NCBI GenBank assembly: GCA_046328225.1
Contig: JAXLWZ010000007.1
Location: 82,091-146,090 of the forward strand
Source of the DNA: Amarobacillus sp046328225
GTDB taxonomy: Bacteria; Chloroflexota; Dehalococcoidia; Tepidiformales; Tepidiformaceae
Reading direction: 5' to 3'
Length of the DNA stretch: 64,000 bases
Part shown: in pieces, positions 31,246 to 39,117 of the stretch
Layout of the letters: every line of letters begins with the position of its first letter
Numbering within the stretch: the first letter of the stretch is position 1
Made by a program: the position numbers and the translations under genes
Notes under the pieces: model-generated
What the model was told of the DNA's origin: nothing
What the model saw: the letters and a program-made list of their open reading frames with translations, nothing else
Databases searched by the model: none

Positions 31246-32933
31246 CGGGCGAGTTCCTCGGCGGGGGCTTCGATCGTCTCGCTGAGGGCGGCGCCGGCGG
31301 GCACCATCGGCCAGACGTTCTCTTCCTGGTCGACCTGGAAATCGAGCAGCATGGGGCCCTTGTGGTTGCGGGCCTCGCGCAGGGCGAGCTCGACTTCGTT
31401 CTTGTGTTCGACGCGGATGGCGCGGATGCCGTAGGCGTCGGCGATCTTGCAGAAGTCCGGCTGCGTCATCGCGACGGAGACGAAGTTCTTGTCGTAGAAG
31501 AGCTGCTGCCACTGGCGGACCATGCCGAGGTAGCCGTTGTTGAGGATGGCGATCTTCACGGGGAGCTGCTCATCGACGAGGACGGCGAGCTCCTGCATGG
31601 TCATCTGGAAGCCGCCATCGCCGCAGATGGCCCACACTTCCTGCCCGGGCAGGGCGACCTGCGCGCCGATGGCGCCGGGCAGTTCGAAGCCCATGGTGCC
31701 GAGCCCGCCGGAGCTGATGAGCTGGCGGGGCCGCTTATAGAAGTAGTGCTGCCCGGCCCACATCTGGTGCTGGCCCACGCCGGTGACGATGGTGGCGTTG
31801 CCCTGCGTCTCTTCGTAGAGCGAGCGGATGACGGCCTGGGGGAGCATGCGGCGGGATTCGCGAATGTGGAGCGTGGGGTGCTCCTCGCGCTGCTGGTCGA
31901 TCCAGCGGAGCCAGTCGTTGCGGGTCTGCTGCTTCGTCTCCTCCATGAGCTTGGGGAGGACGCGCTTCACATCGCCGACGATGGGGACGACGGGCTTGAA
32001 GTTCTTGCCGATCTCGGCGGGGTCGATGTCGATGTGGATGATCTTGGCGGTGGGGTTGAAGTCCTTGAAGCGGCCCATCGCGCGGTCATCGAAGCGCATG
32101 CCGACGCCGATGACGACGTCGGCGTAATCGGCGGCCATGTTGGCGTAGAACATGCCGTGCATGCCGAGCCAGCCGTAGCTCAGGACGTGCTCTTCAGGGA
32201 AGGCGCCGATGCCGAGGAAGGTCGTGATGACGGGGATGCAGGCCTTCTCGGCGAGCTCGACCAGCTCCTTGTGGGCTTCGCCCCAGATGACGCCGTGGCC
32301 GGCGATGATGATCGGCCGCTTGGCCTGGTCGATGATCTCGGCGGCGCGGCGAATCATGCCGGCGTGGCCTTCGGTGGTGGGCTTATAGCCGCGAAGGCTG
32401 ACCTGCTCGGGCCATTCGAACTCGGTCTCTTCCTGGAACACGTCCTTCGGGATATCAACGAGCACGGGGCCGGGGCGGCCGGTGGTGGCGATGTGCGTCG
32501 CTTCGCGAATGGCGAGGGCGATCTCGCTCGCGTTCATGCACATGTAGTTGTGCTTGGTGATGGAGTGGGTGATGCCGGTGATATCGGCTTCCTGGAACCC
32601 ATCCTTGCCGAGGAGCGCGCGGCCGACGTTGCCGGTGAGGGCGAAGACGGGGGTGGAATCCATCCAGGAGGTGCAGATGCCGGTCACCAGGTTGGTGGCG
32701 CCGGGACCGCTGGTGCCGAGGCAGACACCCATCCGGCCGCTCGCGCGGGCATAGCCATCGGCCATGTGGGCGGCGCCCTGTTCGTGGCGAACGAGGATGT
32801 GGCGGATGCCGGGGAACTGGGGAAGGGTGTCGTAGAGGGGGAGCACGACGCCTCCGGGGTAGCCGAAGATCGTGTCGACGCCCTCGCGCTGGAGGGATTC
32901 CAGCGTGATCTGTGCGCCAGTCATGCGCGCCAT
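31242..32933 (-). CDS. ilvB: Acetolactate synthase large (catalytic) subunit
   Basis: ThDP enzyme making acetolactate or acetohydroxybutyrate, first common step of valine, leucine and isoleucine synthesis; 563 aa. Catalytic Glu lies in LVRHEQGAAHMADGYARASG; FAD domain around GHGVIWGEAHKELVELAE; ThDP-Mg motif GDGGFQMTMQELAVLVDEQ ending with ILNNGYLGMVRQWQQL. All parts are in order and of normal length. It is the first gene of ilvB-ilvN; ilvC does not follow. ATG 32933 has AAGGA upstream. The ~190-nt leader may be regulatory. Confidence 0.95.
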   Translation of the reverse strand: MARMTGAQITLESLQREGVDTIFGYPGGVVLPLYDTLPQFPGIRHILVRHEQGAAHMADGYARASGRMGVCLGTSGPGATNLVTGICTSWMDSTPVFALTGNVGRALLGKDGFQEADITGITHSITKHNYMCMNASEIALAIREATHIATTGRPGPVLVDIPKDVFQEETEFEWPEQVSLRGYKPTTEGHAGMIRRAAEIIDQAKRPIIIAGHGVIWGEAHKELVELAEKACIPVITTFLGIGAFPEEHVLSYGWLGMHGMFYANMAADYADVVIGVGMRFDDRAMGRFKDFNPTAKIIHIDIDPAEIGKNFKPVVPIVGDVKRVLPKLMEETKQQTRNDWLRWIDQQREEHPTLHIRESRRMLPQAVIRSLYEETQGNATIVTGVGQHQMWAGQHYFYKRPRQLISSGGLGTMGFELPGAIGAQVALPGQEVWAICGDGGFQMTMQELAVLVDEQLPVKIAILNNGYLGMVRQWQQLFYDKNFVSVAMTQPDFCKIADAYGIRAIRVEHKNEVELALREARNHKGPMLLDFQVDQEENVWPMVPAGAALSETIEAPAEELAR

Positions 32934-33130
32934 GGGCCAGGGTCCTTCTCCACGGGCAGCTGTTGTGGACCGGCGGGGTTCCCGGTGAGGGAGCGCCGGC
33001 GCCTGCCTCGCCGGAAGGTCGAGGCCACCCCGTGGCGGGCCGTAGGCCCGGGACGGGGCTGAAGGCGGAGAGGGGTGGGCCGGTAAGCCCGATTGCCCTC
33101 CAGCGTGTGCCGTAGATCAGGCAGTGTAGC
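32934..33130 (-). promoter_or_regulatory. Structured leader of ilvBN
   Basis: On the minus strand a TACACT -10-like box (about 33123-33128) is followed by a ~190-nt leader with consecutive stems: CGGGCC-TAC-GGCCCG (33037-33051), CCAC-GGG-GTGG, then CCTCG with CGAGG around ACCTTCCGG (33005-33025). Attenuation or a T-box-like control is possible, but the T-box consensus is not convincingly present and no leader peptide is seen. Confidence 0.3.
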
Positions 33131-33192
33131 CGTTACAGCGACGTTACGTCACCCGGGGCAGGGGCTATGGCGGCGATAGGGGGCGGGGGAGA

Positions 33193-34167
33193 TCACGCCG
33201 CGCGGAGGCGGGCGCGGGCCTGGCGGTACCAGCGGCGCAGGGGGCTGCGGAGGATGACGGCGTCGCGCATGGCGTGGACGTGGTCGCTCAGGGTGCCGGG
33301 CTCGACGCGGCGGTAGCGGGTGATCATGCCATCGAAGCCGCGCTCGGGTTCGAAGCCGGCGCGGTGCAGGGCCCAGCGCAGGGGCCGGTCGTCGTCGTAG
33401 AGGTGCCAGGCGTTTTCGTACGTCTTCGGGCGGGTATCGAAGTTGGCGAAGAGGACGCCGCCGGGGCGGAGGGCGCGATGCAGCTCGCGTGCCGTGGCGG
33501 TGACATCGGGCACGTGCACGAGCGTATCGATGGCGGTGATGACGTCGTACTTCGCGGCCGGGAGCGATTCGTGGTTGAGATTGAGGTAGCTCGCGGGCGT
33601 GCCGCGCCGCTCCAGCCGGTAGCGGGCGAATTCGAGCAGCGGCTTCGAGATATCGGCGAGGGTGGTTTCGTACCCGAGCGCGGCGAAGAGCTGCGAGGTG
33701 ACGCCCGCGCCCGACCCGAAATCGAGGTGGCGGGCGCCGGGCTGCACGGGCAGCGACCGCGCGAGCACGGTGCTCACGGGGTAGGCGTGGCCCGTGGCCT
33801 GGAGGCAGGCGAACCAGAGCAGGTCGAACGACCACGACTGGACGGTGTCGTAGAAGTCGGTGATGGCCTCGGCGGAATCGCGCTGCTTCGCGTACCACTC
33901 CTGGAGGCTGTAAATCTCCCAGTTCACGCAGCGTTCGATGCACTCCTCGGGTGTGAGCTGGAAGTAGGCGGCGAGGTCATCGAGGACGGCGGCGCGCAGT
34001 TCGGCGGCATCGAGCGGGGCGGTGGCCTCACCGGGTTCGCGCAGAAGGGCGCGCTGGAAGGCGCGCATCTGGGGGCTGCGCATGGCGGCACGCTGCAGGG
34101 GGCTCCAGCTGGCCTGGTCGGCGGGTGCCGCGAGGGGGTCGAGGTGCAGGCCAGAGGATGCGCGCAT
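33193..34167 (-). CDS. SAM-dependent methyltransferase with helical N-terminal domain
   Basis: 324 aa. An N-terminal ~120-residue helical part (QMRAFQRALLREPGE, YFQLTPEECIERCVNWEIYSLQEWYAKQ) precedes a class I methyltransferase core: ARHLDFGSGAGVTSQLFAALG (motif I), TTLADISKPLLEFARYRLE, YDVITAIDTLVHVPD and LHRALRPGGVLFANFD. The substrate is unknown; the N-terminal domain is unusual and may recognise it. ATG 34167 has GGAG about nine bases upstream. Single gene near ilvB but apparently unrelated. Confidence 0.78.
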   Translation of the reverse strand: MRASSGLHLDPLAAPADQASWSPLQRAAMRSPQMRAFQRALLREPGEATAPLDAAELRAAVLDDLAAYFQLTPEECIERCVNWEIYSLQEWYAKQRDSAEAITDFYDTVQSWSFDLLWFACLQATGHAYPVSTVLARSLPVQPGARHLDFGSGAGVTSQLFAALGYETTLADISKPLLEFARYRLERRGTPASYLNLNHESLPAAKYDVITAIDTLVHVPDVTATARELHRALRPGGVLFANFDTRPKTYENAWHLYDDDRPLRWALHRAGFEPERGFDGMITRYRRVEPGTLSDHVHAMRDAVILRSPLRRWYRQARARLRAA

Positions 34168-34269
34168 GCGGTGGCTCCGTCTCCAGATAAGGAAGGAATC
34201 GGCTGGCAAAGCTGTCCAAATGAGGAGTCGCGGACGGTGCCGGACGAACCGGGCACGGGGGCTCAACCA

Positions 34270-34320
34270 GGCGAGTTCCCAGTGGCCGGTTCCCAGTTCC
34301 CAGGGGATCGACCCCGTATG
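34270..34320. repeat. Short heptamer array A with partial dyad
   Basis: AGTTCCC, AGTGGCC, GGTTCCC, AGTTCCC, then GGGGATCGACCCCG. It lies between the methyltransferase promoter region and the DUF1801 stop. Confidence 0.78.
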
Positions 34321-34350
34321 GGGAGGATGGCTGCACGGTTTATTTGCGAC

Positions 34351-34740
34351 TTAGCGGCGGCGGGGGTTCGCGGCGGCGCGGGCTTCGAGTTCGAGGGCGC
34401 GGAAGCGGCAGAGGTCGCGAATGAGATCGGCGGGCACGGGTTCGTCGAGCGGGAAGCGGACGGCGGCCTTGCCCTTCACGTTCGCGGCGAGTTGCGTGGC
34501 GAAGGTTTCGAAGAGTGCCGTGGGCGGCGGGAAGGAGAGCGAGTAGTGGGACTTGAACCCGCTCAGGTAGCAGACAAAGCCACCATGGAGGCGGTAGGCG
34601 GGGACCTGGTAGCTCATTACCTCGGCCGCCTCGGGGACCGTCTCGCGGACGATGGCGCGCACCTCGGCGAGGACGGCGCGCACGGGCTCGGGCTGGTCCG
34701 CGAGGTAGGCATCGACCGATGGGTAGTCCGTCCGGGCCAT
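34351..34740 (-). CDS. DUF1801 / YdhG-like protein
   Basis: 129-aa protein with the frataxin-like YdhG fold pattern: YPSVDAYLADQPEPVRAVLAEVRAIV, EAAEVMSYQVPAYRLHGGFVCYLSGFKSHYSL and GKAAVRFPLDEPVPADLIRDLCRFRALE. Members are proposed iron chaperones or of unknown role; I do not infer more. ATG 34740 is preceded by TACCGT six bases upstream and no Shine-Dalgarno site, so a leaderless transcript is likely. Confidence 0.82.
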   Translation of the reverse strand: MARTDYPSVDAYLADQPEPVRAVLAEVRAIVRETVPEAAEVMSYQVPAYRLHGGFVCYLSGFKSHYSLSFPPPTALFETFATQLAANVKGKAAVRFPLDEPVPADLIRDLCRFRALELEARAAANPRRR

Positions 34741-34746
34741 GGGCGA

Positions 34747-34752
34747 ACGGTA
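34747..34752 (-). promoter_or_regulatory. -10 box TACCGT, leaderless start of DUF1801 gene
   Basis: TACCGT ends 6 nt before ATG 34740. Confidence 0.42.
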
Positions 34753-34778
34753 CCGCGCGGGCGGCGGCGAGGGCAACG

Positions 34779-34808
34779 AAAACGGCGCCCCCGGGTGGGA
34801 GCGCCGTT
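34779..34808 (-). terminator. Intrinsic terminator of the enoyl-CoA hydratase gene
   Basis: AACGGCGC stem with GCGCCGTT around a GGGA/CCCC-rich inner stem; on the minus strand it ends in TTTTCG. Placed 22 nt after the hydratase stop. Confidence 0.7.
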
Positions 34809-34829
34809 CGCAACGAACGTTGAGGAGCG

Positions 34830-35657
34830 TCAGCGGCCGGTGAACCGGGGCTCGCGCTTCTCCTGGAACGAGGCGACGCCTTCGGCGAAGTCGTCCATGC
34901 CGAAGAGGACCTTGAGGTGCACCATCAGGTGGTCGACGGTGGTCTCGTAATCTTCCTTGGTGCCAAGGCGCATCATGCGCTTGGTGGCCTGGACGGCCAT
35001 GGGGGCGTTGGCGGCGATTTCGCGCGCCCACGAGATGGCGGTGTCGAGCAGGTCGGCATCGGGCACAACGGCGTTGACGAGGCCGGCTTCCTTGCACTGC
35101 TGCGCGTTCAGGACCTGGCCGCGGAAGAACATCTCGGAGGCCTTCGCCCAGCCCACGAGGCGCGGGAGCAGCCACGAGCCGCCGCTTTCGGGCAGCAGGT
35201 TGCGCTTCGCGGTGACGGCGGCGAGGCGGCCACCTTCGCCGGCGATGCGGATGTCGCAGAGGAGTGCGAGGTCCATGCCATAGCCGGCGGCGGCGCCGTT
35301 GAGTGCGCAGATGACCGGCTTGTCCATGTTGTAGAGCACCACCGGCGGCGAACCGGCGAGGTCGAACAGCTGCTGGGCGTTCTTGGAACGCGCGGCGATG
35401 GAGTTCGGGCCGCTTTCGACGAGGTCGAGCCCGGCGCAGAAACCGCGGCCGCGGCCGGTGATGATGACGACGCGGACGCTGGTATCGCGGTTGGCTTCGG
35501 TGAGCACGCGCGAGAAGGCGGCGAGCATGGGGCCGCTGATCGCGTTCATGCGCTCGGGGCGGTTGAAGGTGAGGATGAGGATGTTGCCGTCGCGCTCGGC
35601 GAGCAGCTCCTCGGTGCCGGTGTCGACCTTGGTGCGGTCGAGGGTTGGCGCGGACAT
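34830..35657 (-). CDS. Enoyl-CoA hydratase/isomerase (crotonase family)
   Basis: 275-aa crotonase-fold enzyme acting on acyl-CoA thioesters. Oxyanion-hole segments: RGFCAGLDL (first) and NGAAAGYGMDLAL (second); downstream LLPESGGSWLLPRLVG provides the acidic residue at the position used by PaaG-type isomerases. AMAVQATKRMM and the C-terminal FAEGVASFQEKREPRF are typical. Hydration or isomerisation cannot be told from sequence. It is followed by a good terminator and is a single-gene unit. ATG 35657. Confidence 0.88.
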   Translation of the reverse strand: MSAPTLDRTKVDTGTEELLAERDGNILILTFNRPERMNAISGPMLAAFSRVLTEANRDTSVRVVIITGRGRGFCAGLDLVESGPNSIAARSKNAQQLFDLAGSPPVVLYNMDKPVICALNGAAAGYGMDLALLCDIRIAGEGGRLAAVTAKRNLLPESGGSWLLPRLVGWAKASEMFFRGQVLNAQQCKEAGLVNAVVPDADLLDTAISWAREIAANAPMAVQATKRMMRLGTKEDYETTVDHLMVHLKVLFGMDDFAEGVASFQEKREPRFTGR

Positions 35658-35739
35658 GGGCAGGCTCCAGATGGTGATACGCGAGCATGCTAGCAGGTTC
35701 GGGCCACCCCGCGCGATTCAGCGCCGGTGACGATTCAGC

Positions 35740-35868
35740 GAGAAGCTATTAGCTACTGGCTAATAGCTATTAGCGGGCAACCCCGGGGGAGGCGGGCTCC
35801 CCGTGGGGCGGCGACGGCGCGTGGCCACGCCGACAGCCGACAGCCGACGGCCGACCACCGACGGCTCC
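35740..35868. repeat. Composite heptamer element F-dyad-G
   Basis: AGCTATT, AGCTACT, GGCTAAT, AGCTATT units, GGGCAACCCCGGGGGAGG / GGCTCCCCGTGGGG dyad, then GCCGACA, GCCGACA, GCCGACG, GCCGACC units (35839-35862) to the yraN stop. Confidence 0.85.
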
Positions 35869-35869
35869 G

Positions 35870-36238
35870 CTACCCGTCCCCCATTTCGATAGCGCAGAGC
35901 AGATCGATGTGCGCGGGCGCGCCGTTGGGGGCGAGGTCGATGACGAGGAGGTCGATGCGGAGGTGGGCGGGGTCAATCCCTTCGCGCTCGGCATAGGCGA
36001 AGGCGGCGCGCCACATCCGCGCGCGCTTGGTGGGCGTGAGCGATTCGGCCGCGGCGCCCGGGTGCGAGCGCCGCGTGCGAACTTCGACGCAGACCGTGTC
36101 CGTGCCGTCGCGGCAGACCAGGTCGATTTCGCCGCCGGGGACCCTGACGTTGCGGGCGACGATGGTGAGCCCGGCCGCGGCGAGGCGGTGGCCGGCCACG
36201 CGTTCGCCGAACGCGCCCAGCTCCGCGCGCTTCGTCAT
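35870..36238 (-). CDS. YraN / UPF0102 endonuclease-like protein
   Basis: 122-aa member of the UPF0102 family with a Holliday-junction-resolvase-like nuclease fold. The core is intact: GAFGERVAGHRLAAAGL, VRVPGGEIDLVCRDG (Glu and Asp of the nuclease site), VCVEVRTRR (Glu, with Arg-Thr where Lys is usual). ATG 36238 overlaps the rnhB stop by 4 nt, the common rnhB-yraN arrangement in bacteria. The biochemical role remains unproven. Confidence 0.88.
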   Translation of the reverse strand: MTKRAELGAFGERVAGHRLAAAGLTIVARNVRVPGGEIDLVCRDGTDTVCVEVRTRRSHPGAAAESLTPTKRARMWRAAFAYAEREGIDPAHLRIDLLVIDLAPNGAPAHIDLLCAIEMGDG

Positions 36239-36867
36239 ACCGGGAGGGCGAGGGTGAACTGGGCGACGGGGGCGAAGCTGCGGCGATGGATTTCGCAGGG
36301 GCCTTTTTCGCGCAGCAGCCGCTTGTGCTCGGGCGTGGGGTAGCCCTTGTTGTGGCAGAAGCCGTACCCCGGGTACTTCTCGCACATCTCGTTCATGAAG
36401 GCGTCGCGCGCGACCTTCGCGATGATCGAGGCGGCGGCGACGGCCACGCTCAGGGCGTCGCCATCGATCACCGGCTGGACGTTCGGCAGTGGCAGCGGCA
36501 GGGCATCGGAGATGATGTGGCCGGGTTCGACCGAGAGCTGTTCGAACGCGCGAAGCATGCACAGCTTGCGCGCCTGGTAGATGTTGACGCGGTCGATCTC
36601 GAGGTGGTCGGCCCAGCCGATGGCCCAGGGCACGGACCGCTTGATCTCGGCTGCGAGCTCGTCGCGGAGCTTTTCGGGGATGACCTTCGAATCGCGGACG
36701 GTCTTGTACCACTTCAGCCGCCGATTCGGGGGAAGGGCGACGCAGGCGGCGGTGACGGGCCCGGCGAGCGGCCCCACGCCCACTTCATCGACGCCGGCGA
36801 CCCAGAACGCCCCGGCTTTCCAGGCGGCACGTTCGAACTTGAGGCTGGGGATCGGTCCGGCGGCCAT
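36235..36867 (-). CDS. rnhB: Ribonuclease HII
   Basis: 210-aa endonuclease that removes ribonucleotides from DNA and RNA primers. Catalytic acids: Asp-Glu in VAGVDEVGVGPLAGPV (the usual DEAGRGPLAG has changed to DEVGVGPLAG), Asp in HIISDALPLPL, Asp in AKVARDAFM; the substrate motif PGYGFCHNKGYPTPEH is present. The change of GRG to GVG removes the Arg of the ribonucleotide-sensing motif region, which is unusual. ATG 36867 is favoured over an ATG 51 nt upstream by a TACCAT box seven bases away. Confidence 0.9.
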   Translation of the reverse strand: MAAGPIPSLKFERAAWKAGAFWVAGVDEVGVGPLAGPVTAACVALPPNRRLKWYKTVRDSKVIPEKLRDELAAEIKRSVPWAIGWADHLEIDRVNIYQARKLCMLRAFEQLSVEPGHIISDALPLPLPNVQPVIDGDALSVAVAAASIIAKVARDAFMNEMCEKYPGYGFCHNKGYPTPEHKRLLREKGPCEIHRRSFAPVAQFTLALPV

Positions 36868-36874
36868 TGGCGCG

Positions 36875-36880
36875 ATGGTA
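36875..36880 (-). promoter_or_regulatory. -10 box TACCAT, leaderless start of rnhB
   Basis: TACCAT ends 7 nt before ATG 36867; it lies inside the longer alternative frame and so decides the start. Confidence 0.42.
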
Positions 36881-36944
36881 CGGCGGCGGCGCGCGGCGGG
36901 GGAGGCCCCGGCCGCCAATCCTTACGCTCCCGGCGCGATTACGG

Positions 36945-37334
36945 TCAGCCTCTGCGGTGGCCGAAGACGCGCTCGTCCATCGCCTTGAGGCGGCCCGCCA
37001 TCACGCGCATCACCTCGAGGGCGAAGTAGGGCGAGCGTTCGCAGAGGTACATGAAGCGGCGGCGGTCGATGGCCACGACCTCGGCCTCGGTGTGGGCGCG
37101 AACGGTGGCGATGCGCAGGTGGTCCTCGGAGACAAGGCCCATCTCGCCGACGATTGCGCCTGCGCCGATGCGCTCGACGTGCGTGCCATCGATGGTGATA
37201 TCGAGCTCGCCGTGCTTGACGACGTACATGACCTCGCCACGTTCGCCCTCCTCATAGAGGAGGTCGCCGGCGGCGATGAAGATGGTGTCGGTGGCGTGAT
37301 CGAAGATGTGGAGGACGGCGGGTTCGTTATCCAC
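36945..37334 (-). CDS. Stand-alone cyclic-nucleotide-binding domain protein
   Basis: 129-aa Crp-type beta-barrel without the DNA-binding helix-turn-helix: GDLLYEEGERGEVMYVVKHGELDITIDG, AGAIVGEMGLVSEDHLRIATVRAHTEAEVVAIDRRRF. The phosphate-binding cassette reads IVGEMGLVSEDHLRIATV, where the Arg that binds cyclic nucleotide sits as R-I-A. It probably acts as a ligand sensor interacting with another protein. GTG 37334 is chosen for GGAG eight bases upstream; the region before has no good codon. Could belong to a two-component or efflux partner elsewhere. Confidence 0.8.
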   Translation of the reverse strand: MDNEPAVLHIFDHATDTIFIAAGDLLYEEGERGEVMYVVKHGELDITIDGTHVERIGAGAIVGEMGLVSEDHLRIATVRAHTEAEVVAIDRRRFMYLCERSPYFALEVMRVMAGRLKAMDERVFGHRRG

Positions 37335-37434
37335 GGGCAGGGCTCCGGCGAGGGTGCGCGCATCACCGCACGCGGCGCCCGTGCGAACAAGCGGCGGGCG
37401 GGTCCGAAAGCCGGGGGCGAACAGCAGTGCAAAG

Positions 37435-37450
37435 TGCTGAGTCCTGAGTA
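37435..37450. repeat. Heptamer array D, left part, split by IS630
   Basis: GTGCTGA, GTCCTGA, G then the TA target. Joined to 38658 this restores an unbroken run of D units in register. Confidence 0.85.
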
Positions 37451-37459
37451 GTCCTCCAC

Positions 37460-38296
37460 CTAAACGGGTGTCGGAATTGGCGCGGCCATGACGCGGCAGA
37501 GGGAGCGGCTCGTCCAATTGAAGGGATGAGCCGCTTTGTTCCAGCGTTCGACGAAGCCCTCGATGGTGTCGGCAAGCGCGGCGGCACTGGGATGGTTGGG
37601 ACGCGCCAGCAGCTTGCGCTGGAGGATGCCAAACCACTGCTCGACCTGGTTCAGCCAGGAGCAATGCACCGGCGGGAAGTGCGGCACGAAGCGGGGATGC
37701 TCCCGGAACCATGCCGTCGCCAGCTTGCCCTTGTGCACGCGCAGGTTGTCGAGCACGAGATGGATGGTGAGCGAAGGGTCCAGGCTGGCATCGAGGTATT
37801 CGAGGAAGCCGACGAACTCGGACGCGCGCTTGCGCGACGCCGTGCGCGCGAGCACCTGCCCACAGCGGGTATCGAAGGCGGCGAAGAGGTTCAGCGCCCC
37901 TCGCCGGCCGTATTCGTGCTCCATGCGGACGGGCCTTCCCGGGGCTGCGGGATGCGTCGGCGCCGTCCGCGGCCGGGGCTGGAGACTCGTCTTCTCATCC
38001 ACGCACAGCACCCGTTCATCGGCGGCGAGCGGCCCGGTGTAGAGCGCGAGGATGTCGGCCACCTGCTGGCGGTACTGCTGGTCGCGCGGGACTTTCGGTG
38101 AGAGCCAGGCCTGGACGCGCCAGGGCCGCAGGCTGTGGCGGGCGAGCACGCGTCGCACCGTCTCGCGCGAGATCTGTTTGACGATGCCATCATCCTGCAG
38201 CTGGCGAGCGATCTCGGTGCAGTCCCACTGCGACAGCGGAGCATCGCGCTCGGCCGGCAGTTCGCAGGCGATTTTCACGATCTCGACGGCAACCTC
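37460..38296 (-). CDS. IS630-family transposase, C-terminal frame (DDE domain)
   Basis: Second frame of the transposase, 278 aa if entered at GAG 38296. It contains an HTH-like PLSQWDCTEIARQL..SRETVRRVLARH and the DDE catalytic core: first Asp in LCVDEKTS, second in LVLDNLRVHKG, Glu in SWLNQVEQWFG. There is no good start codon of its own near the junction, so it should be made by +1 frameshifting from the upstream frame. Complete at the C-terminus. Confidence 0.88.
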   Translation of the reverse strand, partial: EVAVEIVKIACELPAERDAPLSQWDCTEIARQLQDDGIVKQISRETVRRVLARHSLRPWRVQAWLSPKVPRDQQYRQQVADILALYTGPLAADERVLCVDEKTSLQPRPRTAPTHPAAPGRPVRMEHEYGRRGALNLFAAFDTRCGQVLARTASRKRASEFVGFLEYLDASLDPSLTIHLVLDNLRVHKGKLATAWFREHPRFVPHFPPVHCSWLNQVEQWFGILQRKLLARPNHPSAAALADTIEGFVERWNKAAHPFNWTSRSLCRVMAAPIPTPV

Positions 38297-38576
38297 AGGG
38301 GGAAAAGACCGGCTTGCGGCCGCGCCCGGGGGCATCCTTGAGGCCCGCGATGCCGAACTCCAGGTAGCGTCGCGCCCACTTGCGCACGATCCGGACGCCG
38401 AGGCCACAGCGCTCGGCCGTCTCCTTCTCGCTGAGCTTCATATCGAGGTAGAGGATGGCCATCGTCCTCCTCCATTCGCCGACGGGCAGGGTGTACTGGC
38501 GGCTCTGCTGCCGAAGGAGCGCCCGCTCCTCGTGGGTAAGGCAAACGTTGAAACCAAGGGGCCGGCCGCGGCGCAT
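38295..38576 (-). CDS. IS630-family transposase, N-terminal frame (HTH)
   Basis: 93-aa DNA-binding part: TMAILYLDMKLSEKETAERCGLGVRIVRKWARRYLEFGIAGL, then DAPGRGRKPVFSP. It ends at TGA directly after TCC-CCC. Slippage of the Pro codon from CCC to CCU (+1) continues as PPEVAVEIVK in the second frame, giving one protein of about 371 aa. Confidence 0.85.
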   Translation of the reverse strand: MRRGRPLGFNVCLTHEERALLRQQSRQYTLPVGEWRRTMAILYLDMKLSEKETAERCGLGVRIVRKWARRYLEFGIAGLKDAPGRGRKPVFSP

Positions 38577-38657
38577 GAGACCTCCAACGCCACCGGCCCC
38601 AAGTATGCCCTTTCGATCACCCCCTCAGCAATTCCGCCATCCATTCCCGTGCGGCGC

Positions 38658-38748
38658 TACTGAGTGCTGAGTCGGCAACCCCCGGGGAGGCATGCGCCTC
38701 CCCCGGGGTAGCCCCTGGGAACTGGGAACCGGGCACTGGGAACTTGAT
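38658..38748. repeat. Heptamer element D-dyad-A, right part of the IS630-split copy
   Basis: TACTGA, GTGCTGA, GTCGGCA, ACCCCCGGGGAGGCA / TGCGCCTCCCCCGGGG dyad, then CTGGGAA and CCGGGCA units. Confidence 0.87.
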
Positions 38749-38856
38749 GGCCTCGCAAGGCGCTTGCAGGGGCGAAGTGGGCGGGGGCGATGGTGGTGGG
38801 GGGACGATGGCCGCACACTCGCGGCGCCAACCGCCGCCATCGGGAGGTTCGTTCAC

Positions 38857-39045
38857 ATGGATAAGGACCGGATGAAGGGCAAGGCCAACGAGGCCATGGG
38901 CACCGTCAAGGCGAAGACCGGCGAGCACACGGGAAATGAGCGCATGCAAGCCGAGGGCGAAAACCAGGAGATGAAGGGCAAGGCCCAGGGCATGATGGGC
39001 CGCGCCAAAGACAAGGCCCGCGACATCAAGGACAAGGTCCGCTAG
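38857..39045 (+). CDS. CsbD-family stress protein
   Basis: 62-aa very hydrophilic, Lys/Met/Gly-rich protein: MDKDRMKGKANEAMGTVK, GNERMQAEGENQEMKGK, GMMGRAKDKARDIKDKVR, i.e. the CsbD repeat pattern. CsbD proteins are induced under general stress; function unknown. GGGAGG lies about nine bases before ATG 38857. It is followed by a strong terminator, a single-gene unit. Confidence 0.9.
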   Translation: MDKDRMKGKANEAMGTVKAKTGEHTGNERMQAEGENQEMKGKAQGMMGRAKDKARDIKDKVR

Positions 39046-39073
39046 CACCGCCGGTACCGGCCGGAGAGCCTTC

Positions 39074-39099
39074 GGGGCGTCGTACGACGCCCCTTCTTC
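39074..39099 (+). terminator. Intrinsic terminator of the CsbD gene
   Basis: Perfect 20-bp palindrome GGGGCGTCGTACGACGCCCC followed by TTCTTC. Confidence 0.82.
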
Positions 39100-39117
39100 G
39101 TGCCCCGCGAGCGCGGG

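Larger units (their letters stand above)
37451..38657 (-). mobile_element. IS630-family insertion sequence, complete
   Basis: 1207-bp element bounded by TA dinucleotides (37449-37450 and 38658-38659), the hallmark target duplication of the family. Terminal 30 bp match as imperfect inverted repeats in perfect register (19 of 30 identical, including CGGAATTG at positions 22-29). It carries a transposase in two frames. Excision at TA recreates GAGTACTGA between D heptamers. Confidence 0.9.

Noticed and set aside
33005..33060. T-box riboswitch in the ilvB leader
   Set aside because: GGGGTGGCCTCG resembles the T-box only loosely; AGGGTGGNACCGCG is not met and Stem I motifs are missing.
31233..33062. 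609-codon plus-strand open frame
   Set aside because: Antisense of ilvB; acidic/hydrophobic shadow composition without motifs.
34165..34266. Extended N-terminus for the 33193 methyltransferase
   Set aside because: The extra residues have no Shine-Dalgarno site; ATG 34167 with GGAG is better.
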